Made by a program: the position numbers and the translations under genes. From assembly GCF_030287445.1 (NCBI RefSeq), contig NZ_JASVWB010000004.1, positions 310,001 through 374,000 on the forward strand: a stretch of DNA of 64,000 bases, written 5' to 3'. Shown one piece after another: positions 43,546 through 51,205 of the stretch; the stretch's first letter is position 1, and the number at the start of each line of letters is the position of its first letter. The stretch is from Streptomyces sp. ALI-76-A. GTDB taxonomy: Bacteria; Actinomycetota; Actinomycetes; Streptomycetales; Streptomycetaceae. The notes below the pieces were generated by a model. It worked only from the letters and a program-made list of their open reading frames with translations. It had not been told where the DNA came from and did no database searches.

Positions 43546-44979
43546 TCAGGCTCTGCCCGGGGGCGACTGCCTCGTGGTGCTCGGATGCGCCGAGGACGGC
43601 CGCGACTCCTGCGTCCGCCGCGACGGCGACGCGTCCCGCACGGCCGGAAGCGCCCGTCCCAGGCGTGCGAGCGGGGACCGAGCCATCACCAGCGGGGAGA
43701 CCAGCATGCCCGCGGCCGTCACCAGGAGGCTGGTGCGCAGCCCCCACTCCAGCGCCAGAAGCCCGCCGAGCAGGGAGCCGAGCGGGGCCATCCCCATGCC
43801 GACGAACGTGATCGTCGCGGCCGTGCGGCCTTGCATGGCGTCCGGAGTGACGGCCTGCCGCACGGCCATGACCGTGACGTTCACCAACTGGCCCGCGGTC
43901 CCGAACACGAAGCTGATCGCCAGGAGCGCGGGAACGGTCACCGCGGAGGAACCGTGCAGCGCGGGCACCCACAGGAACACGCCATCACCGAGTGCCGCCG
44001 CGGACACGAGCACCGGGCCGTGACCGAACCGGTTCGGCAGGCGAGCGGCCAGCAGGGCGCCGAGCAGCGCGCCCGGCCCCGTAGCCGCGAGTGCCAGCCC
44101 GACGGTGGTGCCGGACAGGTCCAACTCCCGCGGCAGAAAGAGCAGATAGACGGTCATCATGGCGGCGAAGGAGAACTGGAAGGCGGCCGAGGCGAGGCAC
44201 ACGGTCCGCAGCGAGGCATCACCGACGACGAAGCGGAGGCCTTCATGGATCCGTCGCCATACCCGCGGAGCACGCTCCGAGCGCTCCGGGATCTCCGAGC
44301 GCTCCGGGATCTCCGGGATCTCCGAGCGCTCCGGGATCTCCGGGATCTCCGGGATCGGTTCGGTCCGCCGGATCCGCCGGATCGACAGGAACGACAGCGC
44401 GAAGAACACCGCGCCGGAGGCGGCGGCGATCGGCGCCGACAGCAGTGACACCAACGCACCGCCGAGGGCGGGCCCGCCGATCTGGGCCGCGGACCGGCTG
44501 CCCTCCAGCGCGCTGTTGCCCCGCACCAACTGATCGCGGCGCACCAGTCGTACGAGAGACGCCTGGTAGGCCACGTCGAAGAACACGGACAGGGCCCCGA
44601 CGGCGAACGCGATCACGAGCAGCGCGGGCAGACCGAGCCGGCCGAGGAGACCGGCCACGGCGGCGGCGCCCAGTATCAGGGTCCGGCCGGCGTCCGTCAC
44701 CACCATCACCGTGCGGGTCCGCCACCGGTCCACCCACGCGCCGACGAAGAGCGAGAACAACAGGAGCGGCGCCTGTCCCACCGCGCGGAGGGCGCCCAAC
44801 TCGCCGGCGCCGGCGTCGAGCGTCAGGACGGCGAGGAGCGGGAGAACGATCAGAGTGGTGTGTTCGCCGAGTTGGGACGCCGTCTGACCCACCCAGAGCC
44901 GGCGGAAGTCGCGATCCCGCCACAGACTCGGCGAAGGAGATCGACCGGAACCGGACACGGCGGAGGAAGTGGGCGTCAC
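43546..44979 (-). CDS. MFS transporter (drug-exporter type)
   Basis: Membrane protein of 477 aa with about 12 hydrophobic segments, N-terminal LWRDRDFRRLWVGQTASQLG and the motif-A region VGAWVDRWRTR between segments 2 and 3, matching Streptomyces MFS exporters related to MefA/enterobactin exporter types. The central loop has a Glu/Ser/Arg/Ile/Pro tripeptide repeat encoded by a 9-bp array (44278-44358). GTG start with GAGG 8 nt upstream. Substrate unknown. The C-terminal 40 residues are an Arg/Ser-rich tail. Confidence 0.9.
   Translation of the reverse strand: MTPTSSAVSGSGRSPSPSLWRDRDFRRLWVGQTASQLGEHTTLIVLPLLAVLTLDAGAGELGALRAVGQAPLLLFSLFVGAWVDRWRTRTVMVVTDAGRTLILGAAAVAGLLGRLGLPALLVIAFAVGALSVFFDVAYQASLVRLVRRDQLVRGNSALEGSRSAAQIGGPALGGALVSLLSAPIAAASGAVFFALSFLSIRRIRRTEPIPEIPEIPERSEIPEIPERSEIPERSERAPRVWRRIHEGLRFVVGDASLRTVCLASAAFQFSFAAMMTVYLLFLPRELDLSGTTVGLALAATGPGALLGALLAARLPNRFGHGPVLVSAAALGDGVFLWVPALHGSSAVTVPALLAISFVFGTAGQLVNVTVMAVRQAVTPDAMQGRTAATITFVGMGMAPLGSLLGGLLALEWGLRTSLLVTAAGMLVSPLVMARSPLARLGRALPAVRDASPSRRTQESRPSSAHPSTTRQSPPGRA
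44278..44358 (-). repeat. 9-bp coding minisatellite in the MFS gene
   Basis: Nine 9-bp units of two types, A (CGAGCGCTC) and B (CGGGATCTC), in the order A B A B B A B B B' cover 44278-44358. On the coding strand they give alternating ERS and EIP tripeptides in the loop between transmembrane segments 6 and 7. The unit length keeps the reading frame whatever the copy number. Confidence 0.9.
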
Positions 44980-45298
44980 TGAAAGTCCCTCGGAACGGCG
45001 ACGAGGCCCATCACCCGGCGCACACCAGGGGCGCCGACGATCCAGGCAGGGGAAGGCTCGCTGTGCCGCGTCTCAAGGGCAGCACGCGATGACAGGCCGA
45101 TCACGGCCTACAGGTCAACGCGCGCTCGGACGACCGACCATGCCCCGACTCCTCGTCTCCTCGTGGGTCACTCACCGCCCCCGAACACTAACCACCGGCG
45201 GCTCGGCGCGAAAGGCGATTGTTCCCTGGGGCGGACGGGACAGAGGTACCGGTGACGGAGTCGTGGCCAGCCCCGGTCCTCGTAGCTGTGGCGCGCGA
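44980..45298. other. Intergenic, no gene recognised
   Basis: About 320 bases upstream of the MFS gene and downstream of the 116-aa gene, both minus-strand. No protein-like frame, repeat or strong hairpin was found. Confidence 0.45.
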
Positions 45299-45649
45299 CT
45301 ACCGCTCCGCCTCGTGCGCGAACTGAAGGGAGATGTGACGCAGGACGTCAGCGGCGCTGACGTCGGTGCGACCGTCGTCATGGACCTCTGCCAGTTGCAC
45401 GAAGACGAACGAGAAGCAGTTGGCGATGCTCGCGATGGCCGGCCCCAACTCCTCGGAGATGACGTCCGCCACCGCGCGGCCGTCGGCTTCGGCAGGAAGC
45501 TGGATATGGGGGAGTGTCTCCGCGAGCAGCGCGGAGATGGCTCCGGTCAGCGAGGCCTGGCCGTCGGGATTCTCACGGACCTGCCGCCGCATCTCGAGTG
45601 CCTCGGTGAGGATGCCGACGACCTTCTGCATGATCTCTCGCTGCTCCAT
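45299..45649 (-). CDS. Conserved hypothetical helical protein, 116 aa
   Basis: Soluble, largely helical protein beginning MEQREIMQKVVGILTEALEM, with two segments of moderate hydrophobicity (SLTGAISALLAETLP and GPAIASIANCFSFVFVQLAE). No signal peptide or motif that identifies a family. Start ATG at 45649. Upstream is a short tandem repeat. Function unknown. Confidence 0.75.
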   Translation of the reverse strand: MEQREIMQKVVGILTEALEMRRQVRENPDGQASLTGAISALLAETLPHIQLPAEADGRAVADVISEELGPAIASIANCFSFVFVQLAEVHDDGRTDVSAADVLRHISLQFAHEAER

Positions 45650-45730
45650 GTGCGCAGCCTAGACGTGTCGGTGCTCCACCGAAGCGTTGTCCACCGGGGA
45701 CGGGCGAGCGGCATGGAATCACTCCAACAT

Positions 45731-45760
45731 GGCTCGGCACGGCTCGGCACGGCTCGGCAC
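45731..45760. repeat. Three tandem GGCTCGGCAC units
   Basis: A 10-bp unit is repeated three times without mismatch at 45731-45760, in the region between two divergent genes (the helical protein and snapalysin). Confidence 0.9.
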
Positions 45761-45923
45761 ACGGGGGACTGAGGGCCTCCAGGAGTGCTCGTTCCCGGGC
45801 CGGGCGGGAGGGCCGAGGGTGGTGCCGATTGACGGATTGACGTCTGCGTGGAGTGGGCAGGGAGCCTGAGCCTGACAGTGTGTGGCATGAGCATGACCTA
45901 CCTTCCCCCACAGGAGGACGACC

Positions 45924-46487
45924 ATGTACTCGCGCACGTTCGCCCGTAGCTTCGCCGCTGCCCTCACGGCGGCAATCACCCTGGCCGGCGGTCACGCCTA
46001 CGCGGCTGTGCCGGACTCCGGCGACCAGCTGCTCGCAGCCCGGGTCGTCACCTATGACGCGAGCGCGTCGGCGGAGTTCAAAGCCGCTGTGGACCGGGGC
46101 GCAGCGATCTGGAACGAGAGTGTCGACGCCGTCGAACTGCGCCCGGTCGCCGCGGGGCAGCGCGCCAACATCCGGATCCTGGCCGACAACGGCTGGCCCC
46201 GGGCGCTGACGACCTCGCTCGGCAACGGAACGGTCTACATCGGACGGCAGGCCGTCGACCAGGGCTACAACACCGTCCGCATCTCGGCCCACGAACTCGG
46301 TCACATCCTTGGCCTGCCGGACCGCAAGCCCGGACCGTGCACCAGCCTGATGTCCGGTTCCAGCGCCGGTGTCTCATGCGCGAACCCGTACCCGAACACG
46401 GCCGAGAAGAGCGAGGTCGAGGGCAACTTCGGCGGCGAACTCGTCGGCTCGGCGCCCGCCACCCGCACCATGACGATCGTGGACTGA
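45924..46487 (+). CDS. snpA: Snapalysin-family secreted zinc metalloprotease (M7)
   Basis: Exported protease of 187 aa. A signal peptide (MYSRTFARSFAAALTAAITL...AYA) is followed by a short propeptide and a mature enzyme with the zinc motif HELGHILGLPD (HExxHxxGxxD, His ligands plus Asp as third ligand), the hallmark of snapalysin, and two Cys residues (PCTSLMSG, VSCANPYP) for a disulphide. AGGAGG lies 9 nt before the ATG. In other Streptomyces a LysR activator gene is divergent from snpA; none is seen here. Cleaves milk proteins in characterised homologues. Confidence 0.93.
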   Translation: MYSRTFARSFAAALTAAITLAGGHAYAAVPDSGDQLLAARVVTYDASASAEFKAAVDRGAAIWNESVDAVELRPVAAGQRANIRILADNGWPRALTTSLGNGTVYIGRQAVDQGYNTVRISAHELGHILGLPDRKPGPCTSLMSGSSAGVSCANPYPNTAEKSEVEGNFGGELVGSAPATRTMTIVD

Positions 46488-46640
46488 CCGGCGGGTGGGC
46501 CTGCGGATGGCCTGGCCCCCTGTGAGGGCTGACAGTTCTCGCGAGGGCGGGCCGTCCGCGGGTCCACCGGACGTCGTCCGTTGTCCTCGGTGCGGAAGGG
46601 GTTCTTCCGTGACATGCCGGGATCCGAGCGCGCCGAAACG

Positions 46641-46676
46641 CGTCGGGTCCCCGAGCGGCTGCTCGGGGACCCGACG
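46641..46676 (-). terminator. Hairpin terminator of the cold-shock gene
   Basis: Perfect 16-bp stem (46641-46656 with 46661-46676), loop GGCT, ending 15 nt beyond the stop of the minus-strand cold-shock gene. It can also act for snapalysin on the other strand. Confidence 0.85.
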
Positions 46677-46690
46677 ACGCCCTGCCTGGA

Positions 46691-46894
46691 TCAGGCGGGG
46701 GTGATGTTCTCGGCCTGCGGGCCCTTCTGGCCCTGGGTGATGTCGAAGGTCACCGCCTGGCCTTCCTGCAGCTCGCGGAAGCCGGAGGCGTTGATGTTGG
46801 AGTAGTGCGCGAAGACGTCCGGTCCGCCGCCGTCCTGGGCGATGAAGCCGAAGCCCTTTTCGGCGTTGAACCACTTCACGGTTCCGCTGGCCAT
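46691..46894 (-). CDS. Cold-shock-domain protein (CspA family)
   Basis: Single cold-shock domain of 67 aa: [20 protein letters not shown] with RNP1 (KGFGFI) and DVFAHYSNI carrying RNP2. It binds single-stranded RNA/DNA and acts as an RNA chaperone. GAGAGG lies 8 nt before the ATG. Its leader contains a small hairpin (46978-46997) and a strong terminator follows, typical of cold-shock genes with long structured leaders. Confidence 0.96.
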   Translation of the reverse strand: MASGTVKWFNAEKGFGFIAQDGGGPDVFAHYSNINASGFRELQEGQAVTFDITQGQKGPQAENITPA

Positions 46895-46977
46895 GCTGGT
46901 GCCTCTCGGTCGATGTCAGGAACCGCACCGCGCGGCCCTGGAGGTGATCGTCCTGGTCCGGCACTGCACAGCAAAGC

Positions 46978-46997
46978 GCCCGCGCCAAAGCGCGGGC
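46978..46997 (-). promoter_or_regulatory. Small hairpin upstream of the cold-shock gene
   Basis: GCCCGCGC (46978-46985) and GCGCGGGC (46990-46997) form an 8-bp stem with loop CAAA, about 85 nt upstream of the csp ATG on the minus strand. It could be part of the mRNA leader or an upstream terminator. The remaining 46895-47263 interval holds no recognisable gene. Confidence 0.45.
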
Positions 46998-47263
46998 AGG
47001 GTACTGCGAACCACGACAGCTGGCAGTGACGTTACACGGCGAAAGGGGCCCTCACCAGAGAACAGCGCTCATGATCCATGTCGGTGCGCGGCGGTCGGGC
47101 TCGATGTGCGTGAGGATCCGGACGACTCGGGGCATGGTGCCCTCGAATCGGGTGCCTGGGCCCACACGGGCGGGATGCCGCCGACGCCGAACGCGCCGGT
47201 GTGGGGGGCCGGGTGGTCCCTGGTTCGGGTGCGCTGAGGGAACGGCTGGGGGAAACGCAGGTG

Positions 47264-47752
47264 TTACTGAGGGCGGCGTCCGGTGATGTCTCCGCCGGGG
47301 TCGTCGGGCAGGGCGATGCGGGCGGTGATGCGTTTGCCGACCGGCTCGCGCTGGACCTCGAAGCCCTGGGCGACGGCCATGACGATCTCCAGGCCATGCT
47401 GGCCGACCCTGCCCGCATCGGCGGCCCGGGCCACCGGCAGCACGGGATCGCTGTCCCACACCACCACTTCCACCACGGCGCCCGTGATGCGCAGTTCCAT
47501 CAGCACCGGACCGGGCGCGTACTTGCGGGCGTTGGTGACCAGCTCGCTGACCACCAACTGGGTCAGGTCCATCGCACGCGCGGACACCGGCAGGCCGTGT
47601 TCGGCCTGCACACGGGTGAGAAAAGCCACCGCACGATGACGTGCCTCAGCGATGACAGCCCCATCACCGTCCAGGGCGACGGTGTCCTGTATCGGATCGG
47701 CGCCAGGCGCCACGCCGCCGTCACCGTCGGGGACTGAATCCACCTGGTCCAC
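47264..47752 (-). CDS. HATPase_c anti-sigma-factor-like kinase (RsbW/SpoIIAB-like)
   Basis: ATP-binding GHKL protein of 162 aa of the type that phosphorylates anti-anti-sigma factors or binds sigma factors. The N-box is LTQLVVSELVTNARKYAPGP (Asn ligand) and the G-region is ADAGRVGQHGLEIVMAVAQG. The C-terminus has GKRITARIALP. GTG at 47752 is preferred because GGGGGAG lies 5 nt upstream. The STAS-domain gene 171 bp away is divergent, so the two probably form a partner-switching pair. The target sigma factor is not evident in the window. Confidence 0.86.
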   Translation of the reverse strand: MDQVDSVPDGDGGVAPGADPIQDTVALDGDGAVIAEARHRAVAFLTRVQAEHGLPVSARAMDLTQLVVSELVTNARKYAPGPVLMELRITGAVVEVVVWDSDPVLPVARAADAGRVGQHGLEIVMAVAQGFEVQREPVGKRITARIALPDDPGGDITGRRPQ

Positions 47753-47827
47753 CTCTGCTCCCCCGTTCACATGGCTGCGCCTACCCCGCACTATGCCTCA
47801 CATGCCTCTGGATCTCGGCTAAGGTAC

Positions 47828-47841
47828 CGAACGCACGTTCG
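47828..47841. promoter_or_regulatory. Dyad in the divergent anti-sigma/STAS promoter region
   Basis: CGAACG-CA-CGTTCG is a perfect inverted repeat with 6-bp arms at 47828-47841, about midway between the divergent starts 47752 and 47924. It is placed for a regulator acting on both genes. Confidence 0.45.
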
Positions 47842-47923
47842 TCATACCCTCAGGGCAGACTGTCGGCGCACTATCGTGTCGGGGTCCGAGGAGTCCCCAT
47901 CAGCGAGCGCAGTCGAGGAAACG

Positions 47924-48286
47924 GTGACAGACACACACGGAGAAGCGCGGACCGGCCAACTGCCGATCGACCACACCGTCGTCGGCGACGTCCGGGTGGT
48001 CACCCTGCGCGGCGAGATCGACCATGGCGTCCGCGACCAGTTCGGCCAGGCGCTGCTTCCCGACGGAGAGGCGGCCCCACGGATCGTGGTCGATCTCAGC
48101 GGCGTGACGTTCATGGACTCGAGCGGCATCAACGTCCTCATCGCCGTCCACCGGACCGCGAGTGACGCCCAGGGATGGCTGCGCGTCGCCGGCGCTCAGG
48201 AACCCGTACTGCGGGTTCTTCGGCTCGTCGGCCTGGACGAGGTCATCCCCTGCCATCCCACCGTCGAACAGGCCCTGTCCGCCTGA
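47924..48286 (+). CDS. STAS-domain anti-anti-sigma factor (RsbV/SpoIIAA-like)
   Basis: A 120-aa STAS protein. After a 20-residue tail the core reads TVVGDVRVVTLRGEIDHGVR and then IVVDLSGVTFMDSSGINVLI, with the phospho-acceptor Ser in the MDSSGI motif. The last part VLRLVGLDEVIPCHPTVEQA is standard. GTG start with GAGGAA 4 nt upstream. It would bind the divergent kinase-like protein when unphosphorylated and release a sigma factor. Divergent orientation from its likely partner is unusual for these pairs, which are often adjacent in one operon. Confidence 0.9.
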   Translation: MTDTHGEARTGQLPIDHTVVGDVRVVTLRGEIDHGVRDQFGQALLPDGEAAPRIVVDLSGVTFMDSSGINVLIAVHRTASDAQGWLRVAGAQEPVLRVLRLVGLDEVIPCHPTVEQALSA

Positions 48287-48403
48287 CCCGCCTGGTGTCC
48301 CTCCTGGGTGGTGGCGGACGACGGCCGCGGACCCGGCGAAGCGGGGCAGGAACGTCGCCTCCTCCATGGCGGTGTCGCCACCGCGGTGGTCGTACCGCTC
48401 AGT

Positions 48404-48823
48404 TCACGCCTCCCGCCGGGCGTCGATCTCGGCGATCAGGGCCTCGATACGGGTCCTGATCTCGTCGCGGATGGGGCGGACGGACTCGACCCCCTTGCCC
48501 GCCGGGTCCTCCAGTGCCCAGTCGAGGTACTTCTTGCCGGGGAAGACGGGGCAGGCGTCGCCACAGCCCATGGTGATGACGTAGTCCGACGACTGGACGG
48601 CCTCGGTGGTCAGCACCTTCGGCTTCTGGCCGGCGATGTCGATACCGAGTTCGGCCATGGTTTCGACGGCCGAGGGGTTCACCTGGTCGGCCGGGACCGA
48701 GCCGGCGGAGCGGGCCTCGATCCGGTCGCCCGCGAGGTGGGAGAGGAAGCCGGCGGCCATCTGCGATCGGCCCGCGTTGTGGACGCAGACGAAGAGAACG
48801 GAGGCGAGCGGGGCGGTGGACAT
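48404..48823 (-). CDS. arsC: Arsenate reductase ArsC (LMW phosphatase fold)
   Basis: Arsenate reductase of 139 aa in the low-molecular-weight protein-tyrosine-phosphatase fold. The CX5R loop is CVHNAGRSQ near residue 12, and the further Cys residues in MGCGDACPVFPG match the shuttling cysteines of the thioredoxin- or mycothiol-linked type. ATG at 48823 with GGAAG upstream. It reduces As(V) to As(III) for export by the Acr3 pump encoded nearby. It is transcribed away from arsR/acr3. Confidence 0.93.
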   Translation of the reverse strand: MSTAPLASVLFVCVHNAGRSQMAAGFLSHLAGDRIEARSAGSVPADQVNPSAVETMAELGIDIAGQKPKVLTTEAVQSSDYVITMGCGDACPVFPGKKYLDWALEDPAGKGVESVRPIRDEIRTRIEALIAEIDARREA

Positions 48824-49132
48824 GGATTCTTCCTTCACGGAGGGGAGCGTCGGTGGTTCAGCGGGGCAACAGGTGGGACAGGGGCGGCAGTTCGGTGCGG
48901 CGGGGCGTGCTTGGACGGGTGACGCCGCAGCCCAGGGCCGGTGACGATGTCGGCGGCCCTGTGAGGGTGCGATCCGCCACCCCGTCGGTCGTCACCGGCG
49001 TCAACGGCACTCCGGGCTGCACCGCACGATCTCCTCGGTCAGGGGTTCCGGGAGAACTCCGGCGGGATCGGCGCCACGTGCGTGCGTACCCGCGCTGGTA
49101 TCAGCGCCGTACCGGTGTGACAGTATCAGCGC
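48824..49132. promoter_or_regulatory. arsC-arsR intergenic region with repeated GTATCAGCGC
   Basis: About 310 bases between divergent genes. GTATCAGCGC occurs twice in direct orientation (49098-49107 and 49123-49132), and the second copy continues into a TCAGC-GCAT-GCTGA dyad spanning the arsR start. CAGTAT ends 6 nt before the ATG. These are good candidates for ArsR operator sites. No gene is convincing here; a minus-strand tail GVLPEPLTEEIVRCSPECR has coding-like codons but no clear start. Confidence 0.5.
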
Positions 49133-49441
49133 ATGCTGACTTCAGTCGACGCTGATGTGATCCGGGTGCTGGGCGATCCGCTCCGCCTGAAGATCGTGAC
49201 CCTGCTGGCGCGCGAGACGCTCTGCACGACACACCTGGTCGAGGAGACCGGAGCCAAGCAGACCAACCTGTCCAACCACATGAAGGTGCTGCGCGAGGCG
49301 GGGCTGGTGGATACCGAGCCGTGCGGCCGCTACACCTACTACAAGCTGCGCCCCGAGGTTCTGGCCGGCCTGTCCGAGCGGTTCGTCGCACTGGCCGCCG
49401 CCGCCCGTACCGCCGCCGAGAACAAGAGGGCCTGCCCGTGA
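49133..49441 (+). CDS. arsR: ArsR-family repressor
   Basis: Metalloregulator of 102 aa with a winged helix: DPLRLKIVTLLARETLCTTH then ETGAKQTNLSNHMKVLREAG and the wing RYTYYKLRPE. The Cys in ETLCTTHL lies in the position of the arsenite-binding helix of ArsR-type sensors. Its stop overlaps the acr3 start (GTGA). No Shine-Dalgarno is seen and a -10-like hexamer is close to the ATG, so a leaderless transcript is likely. It represses the arsR-acr3 operon until As(III) binds. Confidence 0.9.
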   Translation: MLTSVDADVIRVLGDPLRLKIVTLLARETLCTTHLVEETGAKQTNLSNHMKVLREAGLVDTEPCGRYTYYKLRPEVLAGLSERFVALAAAARTAAENKRACP

Positions 49442-50547
49442 CCTCCACCGAGCCCACCACCACGACCCCTGCGGGCGCCGGTGACGACTCCGTCGTCAAG
49501 AAGCTCTCCACCCTCGACCGCTACCTCGCGGTGTGGATCCTGCTCGCCATGGCCGTCGGCCTCGGTCTGGGGCGGATCGTTGTGAGGATGGACGACGCGC
49601 TGGCGAAGATCGAGGTCGGCGGGATCTCCCTGCCGATCGCGCTCGGCCTGCTGGTGATGATGTACCCGGTGCTGGCGAAGGTCCGCTACGACAAGCTGGA
49701 CTCCGTCACGGGCGACAAGAAGCTGATGGTCTCCTCGCTGGTCATCAACTGGATCGTCGGCCCGGCGGTCATGTTCGCGCTGGCGTGGATCTTCCTGCCG
49801 GACCTGCCCGAGTACCGCACCGGCCTGATCGTCGTCGGTCTCGCCCGCTGCATCGCGATGGTCATCATCTGGAACGACCTCGCGTGCGGCGACCGCGAAG
49901 CGGCCGCCGTCCTGGTCGCGCTGAACTCGGTCTTCCAGGTGATCGCGTTCGGTCTGCTGGGTTGGCTGTATCTCGACCTGCTGCCCGGCTGGCTCGGCCT
50001 GGGCGACGGCGAGCACCTCGACATCTCCATGTGGGAGATCGGGCTGAACGTCGTCCTCTTCCTCGGCGTCCCGCTGCTGGCCGGGTTCCTCACCCGCCGC
50101 GTCGGCGAGCGGAAGATGGGCCGCGAGGGCTACGAGACCAGGTTCCTGCCGAGGATCGGCCCCTGGGCGCTGTACGGGTTGCTCTTCACGATCGTCATCC
50201 TCTTCGCCCTCCAGGGGGAGACGATCACCTCGCAGCCGCTGGACGTCGCACGGATCGCGCTGCCTCTGCTCGTGTACTTCGCGATCATGTTCTTCGGCAC
50301 CTTCCTCCTCGGCAAGGGCCTCGGCCTCGCCTACGACCGCACCGCGACCCTCGCCTTCACCGCGGCGGGCAACAACTTCGAGCTGGCCATCGCGGTCGCC
50401 ATCGCCACCTTCGGCGTCACCTCCGGGCAGGCACTGTCCGGCGTGGTGGGCCCGCTCATCGAGGTGCCGGTCCTGATCGGCCTGGTCCACGTCGCCCTGG
50501 CCTGGCGCAAGCAGTTCCACGCCGGAGCCCTGACGACGGCTCCGTAA
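49438..50547 (+). CDS. acr3: Arsenite efflux pump Acr3
   Basis: Polytopic arsenite transporter of 369 aa with ten membrane segments. LDRYLAVWILLAMAVGLGLG begins the family, and GLARCIAMVIIWNDLACGD contains the conserved Cys essential for As(III) export. FTAAGNNFELAIAVAIATFG is another family signature. The GTG overlaps the arsR stop by 4 nt, so expression is coupled. Works with ArsC to remove arsenic. Confidence 0.96.
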   Translation: MTSTEPTTTTPAGAGDDSVVKKLSTLDRYLAVWILLAMAVGLGLGRIVVRMDDALAKIEVGGISLPIALGLLVMMYPVLAKVRYDKLDSVTGDKKLMVSSLVINWIVGPAVMFALAWIFLPDLPEYRTGLIVVGLARCIAMVIIWNDLACGDREAAAVLVALNSVFQVIAFGLLGWLYLDLLPGWLGLGDGEHLDISMWEIGLNVVLFLGVPLLAGFLTRRVGERKMGREGYETRFLPRIGPWALYGLLFTIVILFALQGETITSQPLDVARIALPLLVYFAIMFFGTFLLGKGLGLAYDRTATLAFTAAGNNFELAIAVAIATFGVTSGQALSGVVGPLIEVPVLIGLVHVALAWRKQFHAGALTTAP

Positions 50548-50721
50548 CGCGTCCGGTGGGCGCGGTGGTGGGCGGGCGGGACGCGCCACCGGCCACCACC
50601 TGCGCCGCGGCAAGGGGTCCCGGCGGGCCGACCGGCGCGCCCGGACGGTCGGCGGCTGAGCGCACCGCCGGAGTACCGGGCACGCCGCGCCTGACCCGCC
50701 GCGACGGGCGTGTGCCGCTGG

Positions 50722-51087
50722 TCAGGAACGCAGGTCGAGCAGGGCGGACATCGCGGCCACCACAGTGGGCGCCACCTGGTAGTAGACCCAGGTCCCGCGC
50801 CGCTCGGAGGTGAGCAGTCCGGCTTCGCGCAGCTTCTTCAGGTGGTGGGACACGGTCGGCTGGGAGACGCCGACGTCGGAGATGTCGCACACGCACGCCT
50901 CACCGCCGGCGTGCGAGGCGACCTTGGAGAACAGGCGCAGCCGCACCGGGTCGGAGAGCGCCTTGAACATCACCGCCATCTTCTCCGCGTCGGCCTGTGA
51001 CAGTTCCCCGGCGGTGATCGGTGGGCAGCACGGCACCGCGGTCCCGGGGTCCAGGACCGGCAGTTCGACAACCTCTGACTTCGACAT
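50722..51087 (-). CDS. ArsR-family metalloregulator with Cys-rich metal site
   Basis: A 121-aa ArsR repressor. The HTH is DISDVGVSQPTVSHHLKKLR, preceded by GGEACVCDIS (two Cys as in ELCVCDL-type arsenite sensors). An extra CCPP motif occurs near the N-terminus. The ATG at 51087 follows a 16-bp dyad (51088-51103) and TTGCCA/CAACAT promoter elements, leaving 6 nt between the -10 and ATG, so it is likely leaderless. Divergent from the ArsO-like gene, which it probably controls. Confidence 0.9.
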   Translation of the reverse strand: MSKSEVVELPVLDPGTAVPCCPPITAGELSQADAEKMAVMFKALSDPVRLRLFSKVASHAGGEACVCDISDVGVSQPTVSHHLKKLREAGLLTSERRGTWVYYQVAPTVVAAMSALLDLRS

Positions 51088-51103
51088 GTGTCTATGTTGA
51101 CAC
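51088..51103 (-). promoter_or_regulatory. Operator-like dyad upstream of the second arsR
   Basis: GTGTC-TATGTT-GACAC at 51088-51103 has 5-bp arms and abuts the regulator start codon. On the minus strand it overlaps a candidate -10 (CAACAT) paired with TTGCCA 18 bp upstream. A further TATCGATA palindrome lies at 51133-51140. Confidence 0.55.
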
Positions 51104-51205
51104 TCGTCGATGCCGCATGGCAAGGTCGGTATATCGATAGCGATCGAAGCAGGGGTCCGGCGCCGCCGCCGGTGCCGCCGGATCGCGCGAAACCGGAGGA
51201 CCGCC

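Noticed and set aside
48995..49095. Minus-strand tail GVLPEPLTEEIVRCSPECR near arsR
   Set aside because: Codon use is coding-like but it is only about 40 codons with no clear start, and it overlaps the arsR operator region; too weak to call a gene.
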